A stretch of 64,000 nucleotides of DNA from Agromyces albus. Its GTDB lineage: Bacteria; Actinomycetota; Actinomycetes; Actinomycetales; Microbacteriaceae. Each line of letters begins with the position of its first letter. Within the stretch, counting starts at the first letter, position 1. Below are positions 25,652-34,599 of the stretch, piece after piece. The position numbers were made by a program, and so were the translations under genes. The DNA lies in the NCBI RefSeq assembly GCF_030815405.1, contig NZ_JAUSWX010000001.1, forward strand, positions 1,240,001 to 1,304,000, written 5' to 3'. Below the pieces are notes generated by a model that was not told the origin of the DNA, made no database searches, and saw only the letters and a list, made by a program, of their open reading frames with translations.

Positions 25652-27934
25652 TTGGAAGGTCCTGAAATCACGTTCGCCGAAGCCGTCATCGACAATGGCA
25701 AGTTCGGCACCCGCACGATCCGCTTCGAGACCGGCCGTCTCGCCCAGCAGGCGCAGGGTTCCGCCGCTGCCTACATCGACGAAGAGACCATGCTGCTCTC
25801 GGCGACCTCGGTCTCCAAGCAGCCGAAGGAGCACTTCGACTTCTTCCCGCTCACGATCGACGTCGAAGAGCGCATGTACGCCGCGGGTCGCATCCCGGGC
25901 TCGTTCTTCCGTCGTGAGGGCCGCCCCTCGACCGAGGCGATCCTCACCTGCCGCCTGATCGACCGCCCCCTGCGCCCCTCGTTCGTCGAGGGCCTCCGCA
26001 ATGAGGTCCAGGTCGTCGTCACGGTGCTTGCGATCGAGCCCGACGAGTTCTACGACGTGCTCGCCATCAACGCGGCATCCCTCTCGACGCAGCTCTCGGG
26101 GCTGCCCTTCTCCGGCCCGGTCGGCGGCGTTCGCGTCGCGCTGATCGACGGCCAGTGGGTCGCGTTCCCGAAGTACTCGCAGATCGAAGACGCCGTGTTC
26201 AGCATGGTCGTCGCCGGTCGCGTGGTCACCGAGGCCGATGGCTCGCAGGATGTCGCGATCATGATGATCGAGGCCGAGGCCACCGACAACGCCTGGAACC
26301 TCATCCAGGCCGGTGCGGTCAAGCCCGACGAGGGCGTCATCGCCCAGGGCATCGAGGCGTCGAAGCCGTTCATCAAGCAGCTCGTCGAAGCGCAGCAGAG
26401 TGTCGCGGCCACCGCGGCCAAGCCGACCGCCGACTACCCGACGTTCCCGCCCTACCAGGCCGGCACGAAGGAGGTCGTCGAGGCGATCGCCCTCGAGGAG
26501 CTCAAGGGCATCTACCAGATCGCCGGCAAGTCCGAGCGTCAAGACGCCGACGACGCGCTGAAGTCGCGCGTCAAGGCCGAGGTCGCCGCCAAGGTCGCGA
26601 ACGGCGAGCTGCCCGAGTCCGCGAACGACGAGGTCTCCGCCGCGTACAAGTCGGTAACGAAGCACGTCGTGCGCTCGCGGGTCCTCGAAGAGGGCGTGCG
26701 CATCGATGGTCGCGGCCTCGCCGACATCCGCCCGCTCGACGCTGAGGTGCAGGTCGTGCCTCGCGTGCACGGTTCGGCGATCTTCCAGCGTGGAGAGACG
26801 CAGATCCTCGGCGTGACGACGCTCAACATGCTGAAGCTCGAGCAGCAGATCGACTCGCTGAGCCCGGTCACGAAGAAGCGCTACATGCACAACTACAACT
26901 TCCCGCCGTACTCGACGGGTGAGACGGGTCGTGTCGGTTCGCCGAAACGTCGTGAGATCGGGCACGGCGCACTCGCCGAGCGCGCGCTCATGCCCGTGCT
27001 GCCCACGCGCGAGGAGTTCCCCTACGCGATCCGCCAGGTCTCAGAGGCGCTCAGCTCCAACGGCTCCACGTCGATGGGGTCGGTCTGCGCCTCGACCCTC
27101 TCGCTCCTCAACGCCGGTGTGCCGCTGCGCGCCCCGGTCGCGGGCATCGCGATGGGCCTCATCTCCGACACCGTGAACGGGGAGACCCGCTACGCGGCGC
27201 TCACCGACATCCTCGGTGCCGAAGACGCGCTCGGCGACATGGACTTCAAGGTCGCGGGCACTGCGGAGTTCGTCACGGCGATCCAGCTCGACACGAAGCT
27301 CGACGGCATCCCGGCATCCGTGCTGGCCGGCGCGCTCACGCAGGCGAAAGACGCCCGCACGACGATCCTCGCCGTGCTCAACGCCGCGATCGACGGTCCC
27401 GACGAGATGGCCGCCACGGCGCCTCGCGTGATCTCGGTGCAGATCCCCGTCGACAAGATCGGCGAGCTGATCGGCCCGAAGGGCAAGACGATCAACGCGA
27501 TCCAAGACGAGACCGGCGCCGACATCTCCATCGAGGAAGACGGCACCGTCTACATCGGCGCGACCGACGGCCCCTCGGCCGAGGCCGCCCGCGCCCAGGT
27601 CAATGCGATCGCCAACCCGACCAACCCCGAGGTCGGCGAGCAGTTCCTCGGCACCGTCGTGAAGATCGCCGCCTTCGGCGCGTTCGTCTCGCTGCTGCCC
27701 GGAAAAGACGGACTGCTGCACATCTCCGAGGTGCGCAAGCTCGCCGGCGGCAAGCGCGTCGAGAACGTCGAAGACGTGCTCGGCGTGGGCCAGAAGATCC
27801 TCGTCGAGATCACGAAGATCGACGACCGCGGAAAGCTCTCGCTCGCCCCGGTGGTGGCCGAAGACGCCGACACCGACGGCCGCGGCGCCGAGGCCGAGCA
27901 CGCGCTCGACCCCGCTGAGGGCGTCGACGCGTAG
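25652..27934 (+). CDS. pnp: Polyribonucleotide nucleotidyltransferase (PNPase)
   Basis: A 760-residue phosphorolytic 3'-5' exoribonuclease/polymerase (guanosine pentaphosphate synthetase-related in actinobacteria). Two RNase-PH core domains are separated by a helical domain; the second has [20 protein letters not shown] and [23 protein letters not shown] domain ([20 protein letters not shown], near 605-625) and an S1 domain ([20 protein letters not shown], near 665-735) complete it. TTG 25652 is the start, supported by AAAGGAG ten nt upstream. It is separated from rpsO by 14.6 kb and from the M16 peptidase by 15.6 kb. Confidence 0.98.
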   Translation: MEGPEITFAEAVIDNGKFGTRTIRFETGRLAQQAQGSAAAYIDEETMLLSATSVSKQPKEHFDFFPLTIDVEERMYAAGRIPGSFFRREGRPSTEAILTCRLIDRPLRPSFVEGLRNEVQVVVTVLAIEPDEFYDVLAINAASLSTQLSGLPFSGPVGGVRVALIDGQWVAFPKYSQIEDAVFSMVVAGRVVTEADGSQDVAIMMIEAEATDNAWNLIQAGAVKPDEGVIAQGIEASKPFIKQLVEAQQSVAATAAKPTADYPTFPPYQAGTKEVVEAIALEELKGIYQIAGKSERQDADDALKSRVKAEVAAKVANGELPESANDEVSAAYKSVTKHVVRSRVLEEGVRIDGRGLADIRPLDAEVQVVPRVHGSAIFQRGETQILGVTTLNMLKLEQQIDSLSPVTKKRYMHNYNFPPYSTGETGRVGSPKRREIGHGALAERALMPVLPTREEFPYAIRQVSEALSSNGSTSMGSVCASTLSLLNAGVPLRAPVAGIAMGLISDTVNGETRYAALTDILGAEDALGDMDFKVAGTAEFVTAIQLDTKLDGIPASVLAGALTQAKDARTTILAVLNAAIDGPDEMAATAPRVISVQIPVDKIGELIGPKGKTINAIQDETGADISIEEDGTVYIGATDGPSAEAARAQVNAIANPTNPEVGEQFLGTVVKIAAFGAFVSLLPGKDGLLHISEVRKLAGGKRVENVEDVLGVGQKILVEITKIDDRGKLSLAPVVAEDADTDGRGAEAEHALDPAEGVDA

Positions 27935-27948
27935 TCGAATCGTTCGCA

Positions 27949-27992
27949 ACGGATGCCCGTCCTGCTTCGGCAGGGCGGGCATCCGTCGTTCA
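27949..27992 (+). terminator. Terminator after pnp
   Basis: A 17-bp stem (27949-27965 with 27970-27986, one G-T pair) closed by TTCG, followed by CGTTCAT, 14 bp after the pnp stop. It isolates pnp from the downstream block. Confidence 0.85.
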
Positions 27993-28052
27993 TGGGTCAT
28001 CCCGGTCGTTCCAATCGCGTGCCCGCCACGTGACCGGTGATACATTGCGGCT

Positions 28053-28800
28053 ATGCCCGCCGGTGCGGAGTCGGTCCGTGGCCCGAGCCTGGTCGCCGCG
28101 ACCGCCCTGCTCGTGCTCATCCCGGCATGGTTTGCCGCGCCACTCCTCGAGTTCACTCGAGGGGACCGTTATGCCGACACCGACGATCCCGCGGGGAGCC
28201 TCGAGTTCGTCGAACGCTCGGGCGTCGTCGTCGTGCTGTCGGGTATTGCCGTGCTTTTCGTCGCCGGCGCCCTCGTCGTCGCGGCCGCGGCATTGGAGGT
28301 GCTGCTCACCCGGCAGACGCCGGGCGGCACGACCTCCGGCATCCGCTCGATCGCGGTCGTGGCGTACCTCGGGGCGGGACTCCTGACGCTCACTGGGGCA
28401 TTGCGCGTATCGAGCCCCGGTACGCTCTCCCACCTCGGCCGAGCTGAACGTCGAGTGGGGGCGCACCGGCTACCTCGTGATGCATCTCGTCGGCGTCCAG
28501 GGTGCAGGTGCGGGAGCGCGGCTCGCGATCGCCGTGTGGATTGCCGGCATCATGATCATCGCCGTTCGGCGACGGATGCTGCCGGGGTGGGTCTTCGTGC
28601 TCGCACCTGTGCCGATCGTCCTGATCCTCTCGCTCGTCGGTCCGCTGCTGTCGTTGCCCCTCGGCGATGAGTCGGCGGTCGGCGAGGTCGCGTGGATCGT
28701 GCTCATGCTCGTGTTCTTCGTCGGCGTTCCGCTGTGGTGCGGGGTGATCGCGGGGTGTCTCTTCGCTGGAGCACGCCGCGCGCATCGGCGTTTTGCCTGA
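28053..28800 (+). pseudogene. Membrane protein gene broken by a +1 frameshift
   Basis: No family is recognised. The frame from ATG 28053 encodes hydrophobic helices (SLVAATALLVLIPAWFAAP, VVVVLSGIAVLFVAGALVV, VAYLGAGLLTLTGAL) up to about GTLSHL near codon 129, and then turns into Arg/Asp-rich nonsense. The +1 frame resumes at SAELNVEWGRTGYLVMHLVG and continues through three more helices to a normal stop at 28800. Skipping one G in CTCGGCC (28435-28440) restores a single 248-residue, roughly five-to-six-helix protein. This is either a real inactivation or a one-base sequence error. Confidence 0.75.
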
Positions 28801-28808
28801 CGAGCGCC

Positions 28809-29273
28809 TCACACCTCGCGCTCGAGCAACGGGCCCAGGCGATACGGGATCAGCTCGCCCATCGCGAGCGAGGTCTCGGTGCGCTCGACGCCGTCGATCG
28901 CGAGGATCTCGCCGTCGATGCGGAACAGGTCGTGCGCGTCGCGGCAGATCACGCGAACGAGCAGGTCGATCGACCCGCTGAGCCCGTGCGCCTGGATCAC
29001 CTCGGGAATGCGGGCGATGTCGTCGACGACTTCTCTCAGGCGCTTCTGGCGCACGTGCACCGAGATGAACGCCTCGAGCGGGAAGCCGAGCGGCGCGGGG
29101 TCGATGCTTCGCTCGAACGAGAGGAATGCGCCGGATGCCTCGAGCCGCGACATCCGCGCCTGCACCGTGTTGCGCGAGAGGCCGAGCCGGTCGGCGAGCG
29201 CGACGACGGTGGCCCGTGGGTCGGCGGAGAGCGCAGCGAGGAGCGCCCGGTCGACTGCGTCGTAATCGCTCAT
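28809..29273 (-). CDS. Lrp/AsnC-family regulator, probably BkdR-like
   Basis: A 154-residue Lrp/AsnC regulator: winged helix (DYDAVDRALLAALSADPRAT, LADRLGLSRNTVQARMSRL) and C-terminal RAM ligand-binding domain (FISVHVRQKRLREVVDDIA, GSIDLLVRVICRD). Its gene is divergent from the branched-chain dehydrogenase operon with 166 bp between. In other bacteria an Lrp-type BkdR next to bkd genes senses branched-chain amino acids, so it is the likely regulator here. ATG 29273 was chosen over the in-frame start at 29297. Confidence 0.88.
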   Translation of the reverse strand: MSDYDAVDRALLAALSADPRATVVALADRLGLSRNTVQARMSRLEASGAFLSFERSIDPAPLGFPLEAFISVHVRQKRLREVVDDIARIPEVIQAHGLSGSIDLLVRVICRDAHDLFRIDGEILAIDGVERTETSLAMGELIPYRLGPLLEREV

Positions 29274-29319
29274 GTTGCCACACGATAGCACCGACATCCG
29301 GGGTCCGTATTGGCAATGT

Positions 29320-29346
29320 GCTCAATCTGCGAGCTGATGCTTGAGC
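29320..29346. promoter_or_regulatory. Inverted repeat upstream of the bkd operon
   Basis: GCTCAA (29320-29325) and TTGAGC (29341-29346) form a perfect 6-bp inverted repeat with a 15-bp spacer, in the region between the divergent Lrp-type regulator and the bkd genes. It could be an Lrp-type operator; such a short repeat could also arise by chance. Confidence 0.4.
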
Positions 29347-29439
29347 TGTGTGATCGGCGGACGTAGCATCGAAGTAACCGGCAGAGTGGCCGGGTTCGGG
29401 CATCCCACGAAGCGAGCCCGCCGACAGCGAGGATCGACG

Positions 29440-30603
29440 ATGAACCCATCCGACCGAGACGCAACCGGGCTCCTCACGCGGCCCGACGAATTCGTGCAGC
29501 TCGTCACGCCCACCGGCGAGCGCCGGGCCGACGCCGACTTCGACCCGTGGGTGAGCGACATCGACACCGCGGCCCTCGGCCGGCTCTACCGCGACATGGT
29601 CATCGTGCGACGCCTCGACACCGAGGCCACCGCGCTCCAACGCCAGGGCGAACTCGGTCTCTGGCCGCCCCTCGCGGGCCAGGAGGCCGCCCAGATCGGC
29701 TCGGCGCGCGCGATGCGCGACGACGACTTCGCCTTCACGAGCTATCGCGAGCACGGCGTCGCGTGGTGTCGCGGCGTCGGCCCCGCCGAACTGCTCACGG
29801 TGTGGCGAGGCACCGCCGCGTCGGGCTGGAACCCGTTCGAGCGCGGCATCGCCGTTCCGCAGATCATCATCGGCGCACAGTCGCTGCACGCCACGGGCTG
29901 GGCGATGGGCGCCGCCTGGGAGGGGTCGGATGCCGCGGCCATCGCCTACTTCGGCGACGGCGCCACGAGCGAGGGCGACGTGAACGAGGCGCTCGTCTTC
30001 GCGGCGAGCTTCAACGCGCCGGTCGTGTTCTTCTGCCAGAACAACCAGTGGGCGATCTCCGAGCCCGTGGGGCTCCAGTCGAAGCAACCGCTCGCTCGCC
30101 GCGCCGACGGCTTCGGCATGCCCGGCATCAGGGTCGACGGCAACGACGTGCTCGCCGTGCTCGCCGCGACGAGGATCGCACTCGATCGCGCCCGGCGAGG
30201 AGAGGGGCCGACGTTCATCGAGGCCGTGACCTACCGAATCGGTCCGCACACGACTGCCGACGACCCCACGCGCTACCGCACCGAGGTCGAGCTCGCCGAA
30301 TGGCGCGAGCGCGATCCCCTCACGCGCGTGCTCGCCCTGCTCGAGGCCTCCGGCGTCGACTCCGCCGGGCTCGAGCGCGAGGTCGCGGTCGAGGCCGACC
30401 GGGCGGCTGCCGAGCTCCGCAGCGCGTGCATCGCGATCGCCGATCCCGAGCCCCTCAGCGTCTTCGACCACGTCTACGCCGAGCCGAACAGCCATCTCGA
30501 ACGGCAGCGCGCTCATTACGTGCGCTACCTCGCGACCTTCGAGGAGACGGATGCCGCGCCCGCCGGCGATGCCGGCACCGGCACGGAAGGCGGCGCTCGA
30601 TGA
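29440..30603 (+). CDS. bkdA: Branched-chain 2-oxoacid dehydrogenase E1 component alpha subunit
   Basis: A 387-residue thiamine-diphosphate E1-alpha. GDGATSEGDVNEALVFAASF followed by QNNQWAISEP is the ThDP/Mg motif (GDG...NN). With BkdB it decarboxylates 2-oxoacids of leucine, valine and isoleucine and passes the acyl group to the E2 lipoyl arm. BCKDH and PDH E1-alpha are similar; the branched-chain assignment rests on the neighbouring leucine-degradation genes. ATG 29440 has a GAGGA site; the earlier in-frame start adds 33 unrelated residues. bkdB overlaps by 4 bp. Confidence 0.88.
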   Translation: MNPSDRDATGLLTRPDEFVQLVTPTGERRADADFDPWVSDIDTAALGRLYRDMVIVRRLDTEATALQRQGELGLWPPLAGQEAAQIGSARAMRDDDFAFTSYREHGVAWCRGVGPAELLTVWRGTAASGWNPFERGIAVPQIIIGAQSLHATGWAMGAAWEGSDAAAIAYFGDGATSEGDVNEALVFAASFNAPVVFFCQNNQWAISEPVGLQSKQPLARRADGFGMPGIRVDGNDVLAVLAATRIALDRARRGEGPTFIEAVTYRIGPHTTADDPTRYRTEVELAEWRERDPLTRVLALLEASGVDSAGLEREVAVEADRAAAELRSACIAIADPEPLSVFDHVYAEPNSHLERQRAHYVRYLATFEETDAAPAGDAGTGTEGGAR

Positions 30604-31610
30604 CCACACTCACCCTGGCCAAGTCCTTGAACGCCGGGCTCCGGCGTGCCCTCGCCGACGACGAGAAGGTCGTGCTGATCGGGGAGGACATCGGCACGCT
30701 CGGCGGAGTGTTCCGCGTGACCGATGGCTTGAAGGCCGAGTTCGGCCCGACGCGCGTCGTCGACTCGCCGCTCTCTGAAGCGGGGATCGTCGGCACTGCC
30801 GTCGGACTCGCCTATCGCGGCTTCCGCCCGGTCATCGAGATCCAGTTCGACGGGTTCATCTATCCCGCCTTCGACCAGATCGTGGCGCAAGTGGCGAAGC
30901 TGCACTATCGCTCACGCGGCACGGTGCGGATGCCGATCACGATCCGGGTGCCGTTCGGTGGCGGCATCGGTGCCGCCGAGCATCACTCGGAGTCGCCCGA
31001 GGCGTACTTCGCGCACACCGCCGGCCTCCGGGTGATTGCGTGCTCGAACCCGGCCGACGCGTTCATCATGATCCGGCAGGCGATCGCGAGTGACGACCCG
31101 GTGCTGTTCTTCGAGCCGAAACGGCGCTACCACGTGAAGGGCGAGGTCGACGAGCAGGCGAGCCTCGCCGACGCGCGCCCCATGGGGGTCGCGACGGTCG
31201 TCACGCCGGGCGATGACGTCACCCTCGTCGCGTACGGGGCGCTTGTGCAGACCGCGCGCGACGCGGCGATCGCGGCCGAGGAGGACGGCGTGTCGATCGA
31301 GGTCATCGACCTGCGCTCGCTCGCGCCCGTCGACTACGCCACGATCGAGGCATCCGTTCGCCGCACCGGCCGGCTCGTCATCACGCACGAGGCGGGCCAG
31401 CAGGGCGGGGTCGGCGCCGAGCTTGCGGCGAGTATCACCGAGCGGTGCTTCGAGTTCCTCGAGGCGGCGCCGGTGCGCGTCACCGGTCATGACATCCCGT
31501 ATCCGCCCGCGAAGCTCGAGCGGCACCACCTGCCCGACCTCGACCGCATCCTCGACGGGGTCGATCGTGCGCTCGGCCGACCCAACTCGCTGAGCGGCGT
31601 CGAGGCGTGA
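30600..31610 (+). CDS. bkdB: Branched-chain 2-oxoacid dehydrogenase E1 component beta subunit
   Basis: A 336-residue transketolase-like E1-beta. VVLIGEDIGTLGGVFRVTDG, DSPLSEAGIVGTAVGLAYRG and VITHEAGQQGGVGAELAASI are family hallmarks; the Glu of SEAG activates the thiamine cofactor. ATG 30600 overlaps the bkdA stop (ATGA) and its own stop overlaps the bkdC GTG, so the three are translationally coupled. It pairs with BkdA as an alpha2-beta2 E1. Confidence 0.92.
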   Translation: MTTLTLAKSLNAGLRRALADDEKVVLIGEDIGTLGGVFRVTDGLKAEFGPTRVVDSPLSEAGIVGTAVGLAYRGFRPVIEIQFDGFIYPAFDQIVAQVAKLHYRSRGTVRMPITIRVPFGGGIGAAEHHSESPEAYFAHTAGLRVIACSNPADAFIMIRQAIASDDPVLFFEPKRRYHVKGEVDEQASLADARPMGVATVVTPGDDVTLVAYGALVQTARDAAIAAEEDGVSIEVIDLRSLAPVDYATIEASVRRTGRLVITHEAGQQGGVGAELAASITERCFEFLEAAPVRVTGHDIPYPPAKLERHHLPDLDRILDGVDRALGRPNSLSGVEA

Positions 31611-33022
31611 GCGCGATGATCCGGGACTTCGCGCTGCCCGACCTCGGCGAGGGACTCACGGAGTCCGAGATCGTCGCCTGGCGGGTCGCCGTCGGCGACC
31701 ACGTCGAGCTCAACCAGATCATCGCCGACATCGAGACCGCCAAGGCGGTCGTCGAGCTGCCGTCGCCGTTCACCGGCACGGTGACCGCGCTGCACGCGGC
31801 CGAGGGCGAGACGGTGAACGTCGGCGCGCCGCTGTTCTCGTGCGACACGGGCGACGGCACGGCCTCCGAACCGGTCGACGAGGCCGCCGCGGCTCAGGCC
31901 GACGGCACGGCCGAGGCAGCGACCGCCGCGACCGCCGCCGCGCCGGCCGAACGCGAGTCGGATGCCGCTCCCGAGCCGAACCTCGTCGGCTACGGGGCAC
32001 GCGATGAGGGCGGGCCCAAGCGCCGCCCCCGCCGCGCGGCGCTCGTCGACGATCTCGTGCCGTCGGTGCCCGACACCGGCCACGCCGCCATCGGTGCTGC
32101 GCCGGTCGAGGTCATCGCGTCGGAGACGCGGCGGGCGGAGCGTCCGCGGTCCACGCCGCCGGTGCGCAAGCTCGCCCGCGACCTCGGCATCGAGCTCGAG
32201 CGGGTGACGGGTACGGGGGAGCGCGGGCTGATCACGCGTGCCGACGTCGAGCTCGCGGCATCCGGCGGCCACCCCTCCTCGCCGCCCACCGAAGCGCCGC
32301 AGGACGCCGCATCGGCTCGGCCGGCGGAGACGAGGATCCCCATCCGGGGCGTCCGCAAGCACACCGCGGCCGCGATGGTGCGGAGCGCCTTCACGGCACC
32401 GCACGTCACCGAATTCCTCACGGTCGACGTGACGGGCACGATGGAGCTGCTCCGAGGCATCCGTGACGACCGCGCATTCGCAGGACACAAGGTCACGCCG
32501 CTCGCCGTCGTCGCGAAGGCGCTCTGCATCGCCGCTCGTCGCACGCCCGAGGTCAATGCGCGCTGGGATGAGCAGGCGCAGGAGATCGTGCAGTTCAGTG
32601 CCGTCAACCTGGGCATCGCGGCGGCGACCGAGCGGGGACTCGTCGTTCCGAACATCAAGGGCGCCGAGCGGATGACCCTCATCGAGCTCGCCGACGCCGT
32701 CACCGCCCTCGCCGAGACCGCCCGCGCGGGCCGCACCGGTCCGGCAGACCTCAGTGGCGGCACGATCTCGATCACGAACATCGGGGTGTTCGGCATCGAT
32801 GCGGGCACGCCGATCCTGAACCCGGGGGAGGCTGCGATCCTCGCGATGGGCGCCGTGCGCCGGCAACCGTGGGAACACCGCGGCGAGGTCGCGCTGCGCG
32901 AGATCATGACGCTGAGCCTTTCGTTCGACCACCGGCTCGTCGACGGGGCGCAGGGCTCCCGGTTCCTCGCCGACATCGGATCGATCCTGCGCGAGCCGGG
33001 TCTCGCGCTCACCATGGCGTGA
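31607..33022 (+). CDS. bkdC: Dihydrolipoamide acyltransferase (E2) of the branched-chain complex
   Basis: A 471-residue E2. There is one N-terminal lipoyl domain (IADIETAKAVVELPSPF, the Lys is lipoylated, near residue 46) and an Ala/Glu linker. The peripheral-subunit-binding domain follows (PPVRKLARDLGIELERVTG, near 183), then the catalytic acyltransferase domain with SFDHRLVDG near the end. E3 (lipoamide dehydrogenase) is not in the window and is presumably shared. GTG 31607 overlaps bkdB by 4 bp. Confidence 0.93.
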   Translation: MSAMIRDFALPDLGEGLTESEIVAWRVAVGDHVELNQIIADIETAKAVVELPSPFTGTVTALHAAEGETVNVGAPLFSCDTGDGTASEPVDEAAAAQADGTAEAATAATAAAPAERESDAAPEPNLVGYGARDEGGPKRRPRRAALVDDLVPSVPDTGHAAIGAAPVEVIASETRRAERPRSTPPVRKLARDLGIELERVTGTGERGLITRADVELAASGGHPSSPPTEAPQDAASARPAETRIPIRGVRKHTAAAMVRSAFTAPHVTEFLTVDVTGTMELLRGIRDDRAFAGHKVTPLAVVAKALCIAARRTPEVNARWDEQAQEIVQFSAVNLGIAAATERGLVVPNIKGAERMTLIELADAVTALAETARAGRTGPADLSGGTISITNIGVFGIDAGTPILNPGEAAILAMGAVRRQPWEHRGEVALREIMTLSLSFDHRLVDGAQGSRFLADIGSILREPGLALTMA

Positions 33023-33049
33023 GCCGCCGATCGGCGGGAGGATGGATGC

Positions 33050-33358
33050 ATGGACGGACCCAGCATCCTCTCGCCGACGGACACGACCGAAGATCTCGAC
33101 GGCACCGCGTTCCGGCACGCCCAGAATCACCTCGTCGGTGCGTTCACGACGGCGGACTTCCGCAGCGCGGTGCGACTGCTCGATGCGGTCGCCGTGGTGG
33201 CCGACGAGTTGAACCACCACCCCGACGTGCGGCTGGGGTGGGGGCGCGTCGAGTTCGCACTGACCTCGCACGACGTCGGCGGAGTCACTCCACGCGACGT
33301 CGAACTGGCGCTCCGCATCGGGGAGATCGCCGATCAGCTCGGCGCAACGACCGAGTAG
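33050..33358 (+). CDS. Pterin-4a-carbinolamine dehydratase-like protein
   Basis: A 102-residue PCD/DCoH-like protein. DELNHHPDVRLGWGRVEFAL and SHDVGGVTPRDVELA hold the conserved His pair and the acidic turn of the pterin site. No aromatic amino-acid hydroxylase is nearby, so a role other than tetrahydrobiopterin recycling is possible. It lies 27 bp after bkdC and may be the last gene of that operon. A second possible ATG lies five bp upstream in another frame. Confidence 0.85.
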   Translation: MDGPSILSPTDTTEDLDGTAFRHAQNHLVGAFTTADFRSAVRLLDAVAVVADELNHHPDVRLGWGRVEFALTSHDVGGVTPRDVELALRIGEIADQLGATTE

Positions 33359-33397
33359 CACTGCGTGCCGGCGCCGTCGAGTCCGTCGGCCCTCGGT

Positions 33398-33880
33398 TCA
33401 GTCGAGCCGGTAGATCCGTTCCTCGACCTCGGTGCCGCGTGCGTTCGCGAAGCCCACCTCGTTGCCGACGTGGCGGAATCCGAGCTTCTCGAGCACGGCG
33501 ATCGAACCCGCATTGTCGGCCGCGACGCGAGCTCGCACCGGCCGCTCGCCGAGCGCTTCGAGGAAGAGCCGGATCGCCCGCGTGGCGATGCCCTCACCCC
33601 AGTGTTCGGGGTCGATCCAGACGGTGATCTCGGGCGTGCCGTCCTCGAACCAGCGGGCGGCGCTGCCCACGATCGCTCCGTCGGCGCGAATGGTGCGCGC
33701 GTCGACGCCGGGATCGTCGATGAGGCGTCGCCAGTGCGCGTCGAACATCGCGCGATCCGTCGGGTCGGGAGCGGTGAACGCGGCCATGCGTACCGCCTCC
33801 TCGTGCTGCCCGAACACGAACAGTGCATCGAGATCCCCGGCGCGGGTCGCGCGCAGGGTCACGACATGAGGCTCGCCCAT
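33398..33880 (-). CDS. GNAT-family N-acetyltransferase
   Basis: A 160-residue GNAT acetyltransferase: [14 protein letters not shown] at the start, [20 protein letters not shown] (the acetyl-CoA loop Q/R-x-x-G-x-G/A type) and [20 protein letters not shown]. This is the RimJ/RimL-like subgroup. The acceptor is unknown. Its start overlaps the end of the TetR gene by 22 bp, so the two are translated as a unit. Confidence 0.88.
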   Translation of the reverse strand: MGEPHVVTLRATRAGDLDALFVFGQHEEAVRMAAFTAPDPTDRAMFDAHWRRLIDDPGVDARTIRADGAIVGSAARWFEDGTPEITVWIDPEHWGEGIATRAIRLFLEALGERPVRARVAADNAGSIAVLEKLGFRHVGNEVGFANARGTEVEERIYRLD

Positions 33881-34494
33881 GCCATCTCCTCCAGGATGCC
33901 GCGGATGGTGCCGTCGGCCGGTCGGCGCCCAGGGATGCGGGCGCTGTGCGGAGTGGAGTTCAGGAGTCCGAAGGCGGCGTGTGCCCGGAACCTGAGCTCC
34001 GTCTCGGCCCGATCGGGCCGGAGTCTGGAGAGGGTGTCGACCCAGTGCTCGACATAGCGGCGCTGGAGGAGCCGCACCTCGTGCCGGGCGCCACGGTCGA
34101 GCTGCTCGAGCTCGCGGTCCTGCACGACGATGACATCGGCCTCGCGGAGCGCGAACTCGACGTGGAAACGAATGAGCGAGCGGAGCGCGTCAGCGGCGTC
34201 GGGCGCCTCGCCGAGCACGCGCTCGGCCCCGTCGAGGAGCGACTGGCTCGCCCCCTGGAGGATCGCGGCGAGCACCGCGGCCTTGCCGGGGAAGTGCCGG
34301 TACACGGCCGGTCCGCTCACGCCGACGGCGGCGCCGAGGTCTTCGATCGTGACGCCCGCGTAGCCCCGCTCGGCGAAGAGGATCGCCGCGGCGGCGAGGA
34401 TCGCCGCGCGCCGATCGGCCTTCTGGCGGCTCCGCTCGGTGCGGGGCAGCTCGGCGTGGGCCACCGCGTCGTACGGTTCGAGGGTGCTTGCCAT
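33859..34494 (-). CDS. TetR-family regulator of the acc units (BkaR-like)
   Basis: A 211-residue TetR repressor. The helix-turn-helix near residues 30-75 is [20 protein letters not shown] then [18 protein letters not shown]; the C-terminal ligand domain contains [20 protein letters not shown] as in SACE_7040/AcrR-like members. It is divergent from accD1, and operator-like palindromes overlap its own start region and the two acc promoters. A TetR protein, BkaR, controls the comparable mycobacterial region; equivalence is inferred. The GNAT gene downstream overlaps it. Confidence 0.88.
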   Translation of the reverse strand: MASTLEPYDAVAHAELPRTERSRQKADRRAAILAAAAILFAERGYAGVTIEDLGAAVGVSGPAVYRHFPGKAAVLAAILQGASQSLLDGAERVLGEAPDAADALRSLIRFHVEFALREADVIVVQDRELEQLDRGARHEVRLLQRRYVEHWVDTLSRLRPDRAETELRFRAHAAFGLLNSTPHSARIPGRRPADGTIRGILEEMAWASLMS

Positions 34495-34498
34495 TGCG

Positions 34499-34514
34499 GT
34501 GAGTGCTCGCTAAC
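34499..34514. promoter_or_regulatory. TetR operator-like site A (TetR/accD1 intergenic)
   Basis: GTGAGTGCTCGCTAAC. Read on the other strand (GTTAGCGAGCACTCAC) it matches site 37648-37663 upstream of the biotin-carboxylase gene at 15 of 16 positions. It begins five bp from the TetR start codon. Confidence 0.65.
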
Positions 34515-34526
34515 ATCGGGAATCGA

Positions 34527-34542
34527 GTTAGTGCACACTAAC
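34527..34542. promoter_or_regulatory. TetR operator-like site B (perfect palindrome)
   Basis: GTTAGTGCACACTAAC: perfect 7-bp arms around CA, 28 bp centre to centre from site A and 57 bp before accD1. A similar pair (26 bp apart) lies at 37648-37689. Confidence 0.75.
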
Positions 34543-34599
34543 CGAAATGGCGTGCCGGCCACAAGGGGCACGTCATCGACGGAGACAGGCGGAGCGGAT

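Noticed and set aside
28390..30609. 739-codon minus-strand ORF opposite the Lrp regulator and bkdA
   Set aside because: Antisense shadow of bkdA and out of frame with the Lrp gene.
31487..33361. 624-codon minus-strand ORF opposite bkdC
   Set aside because: Antisense shadow of bkdC; no recognisable domain.
33823..34599. Extended N-terminus of the carboxyltransferase frame
   Set aside because: The open frame upstream is antisense to the TetR gene and includes the operator region; the TTG at 34600 with GGAG is the better start.
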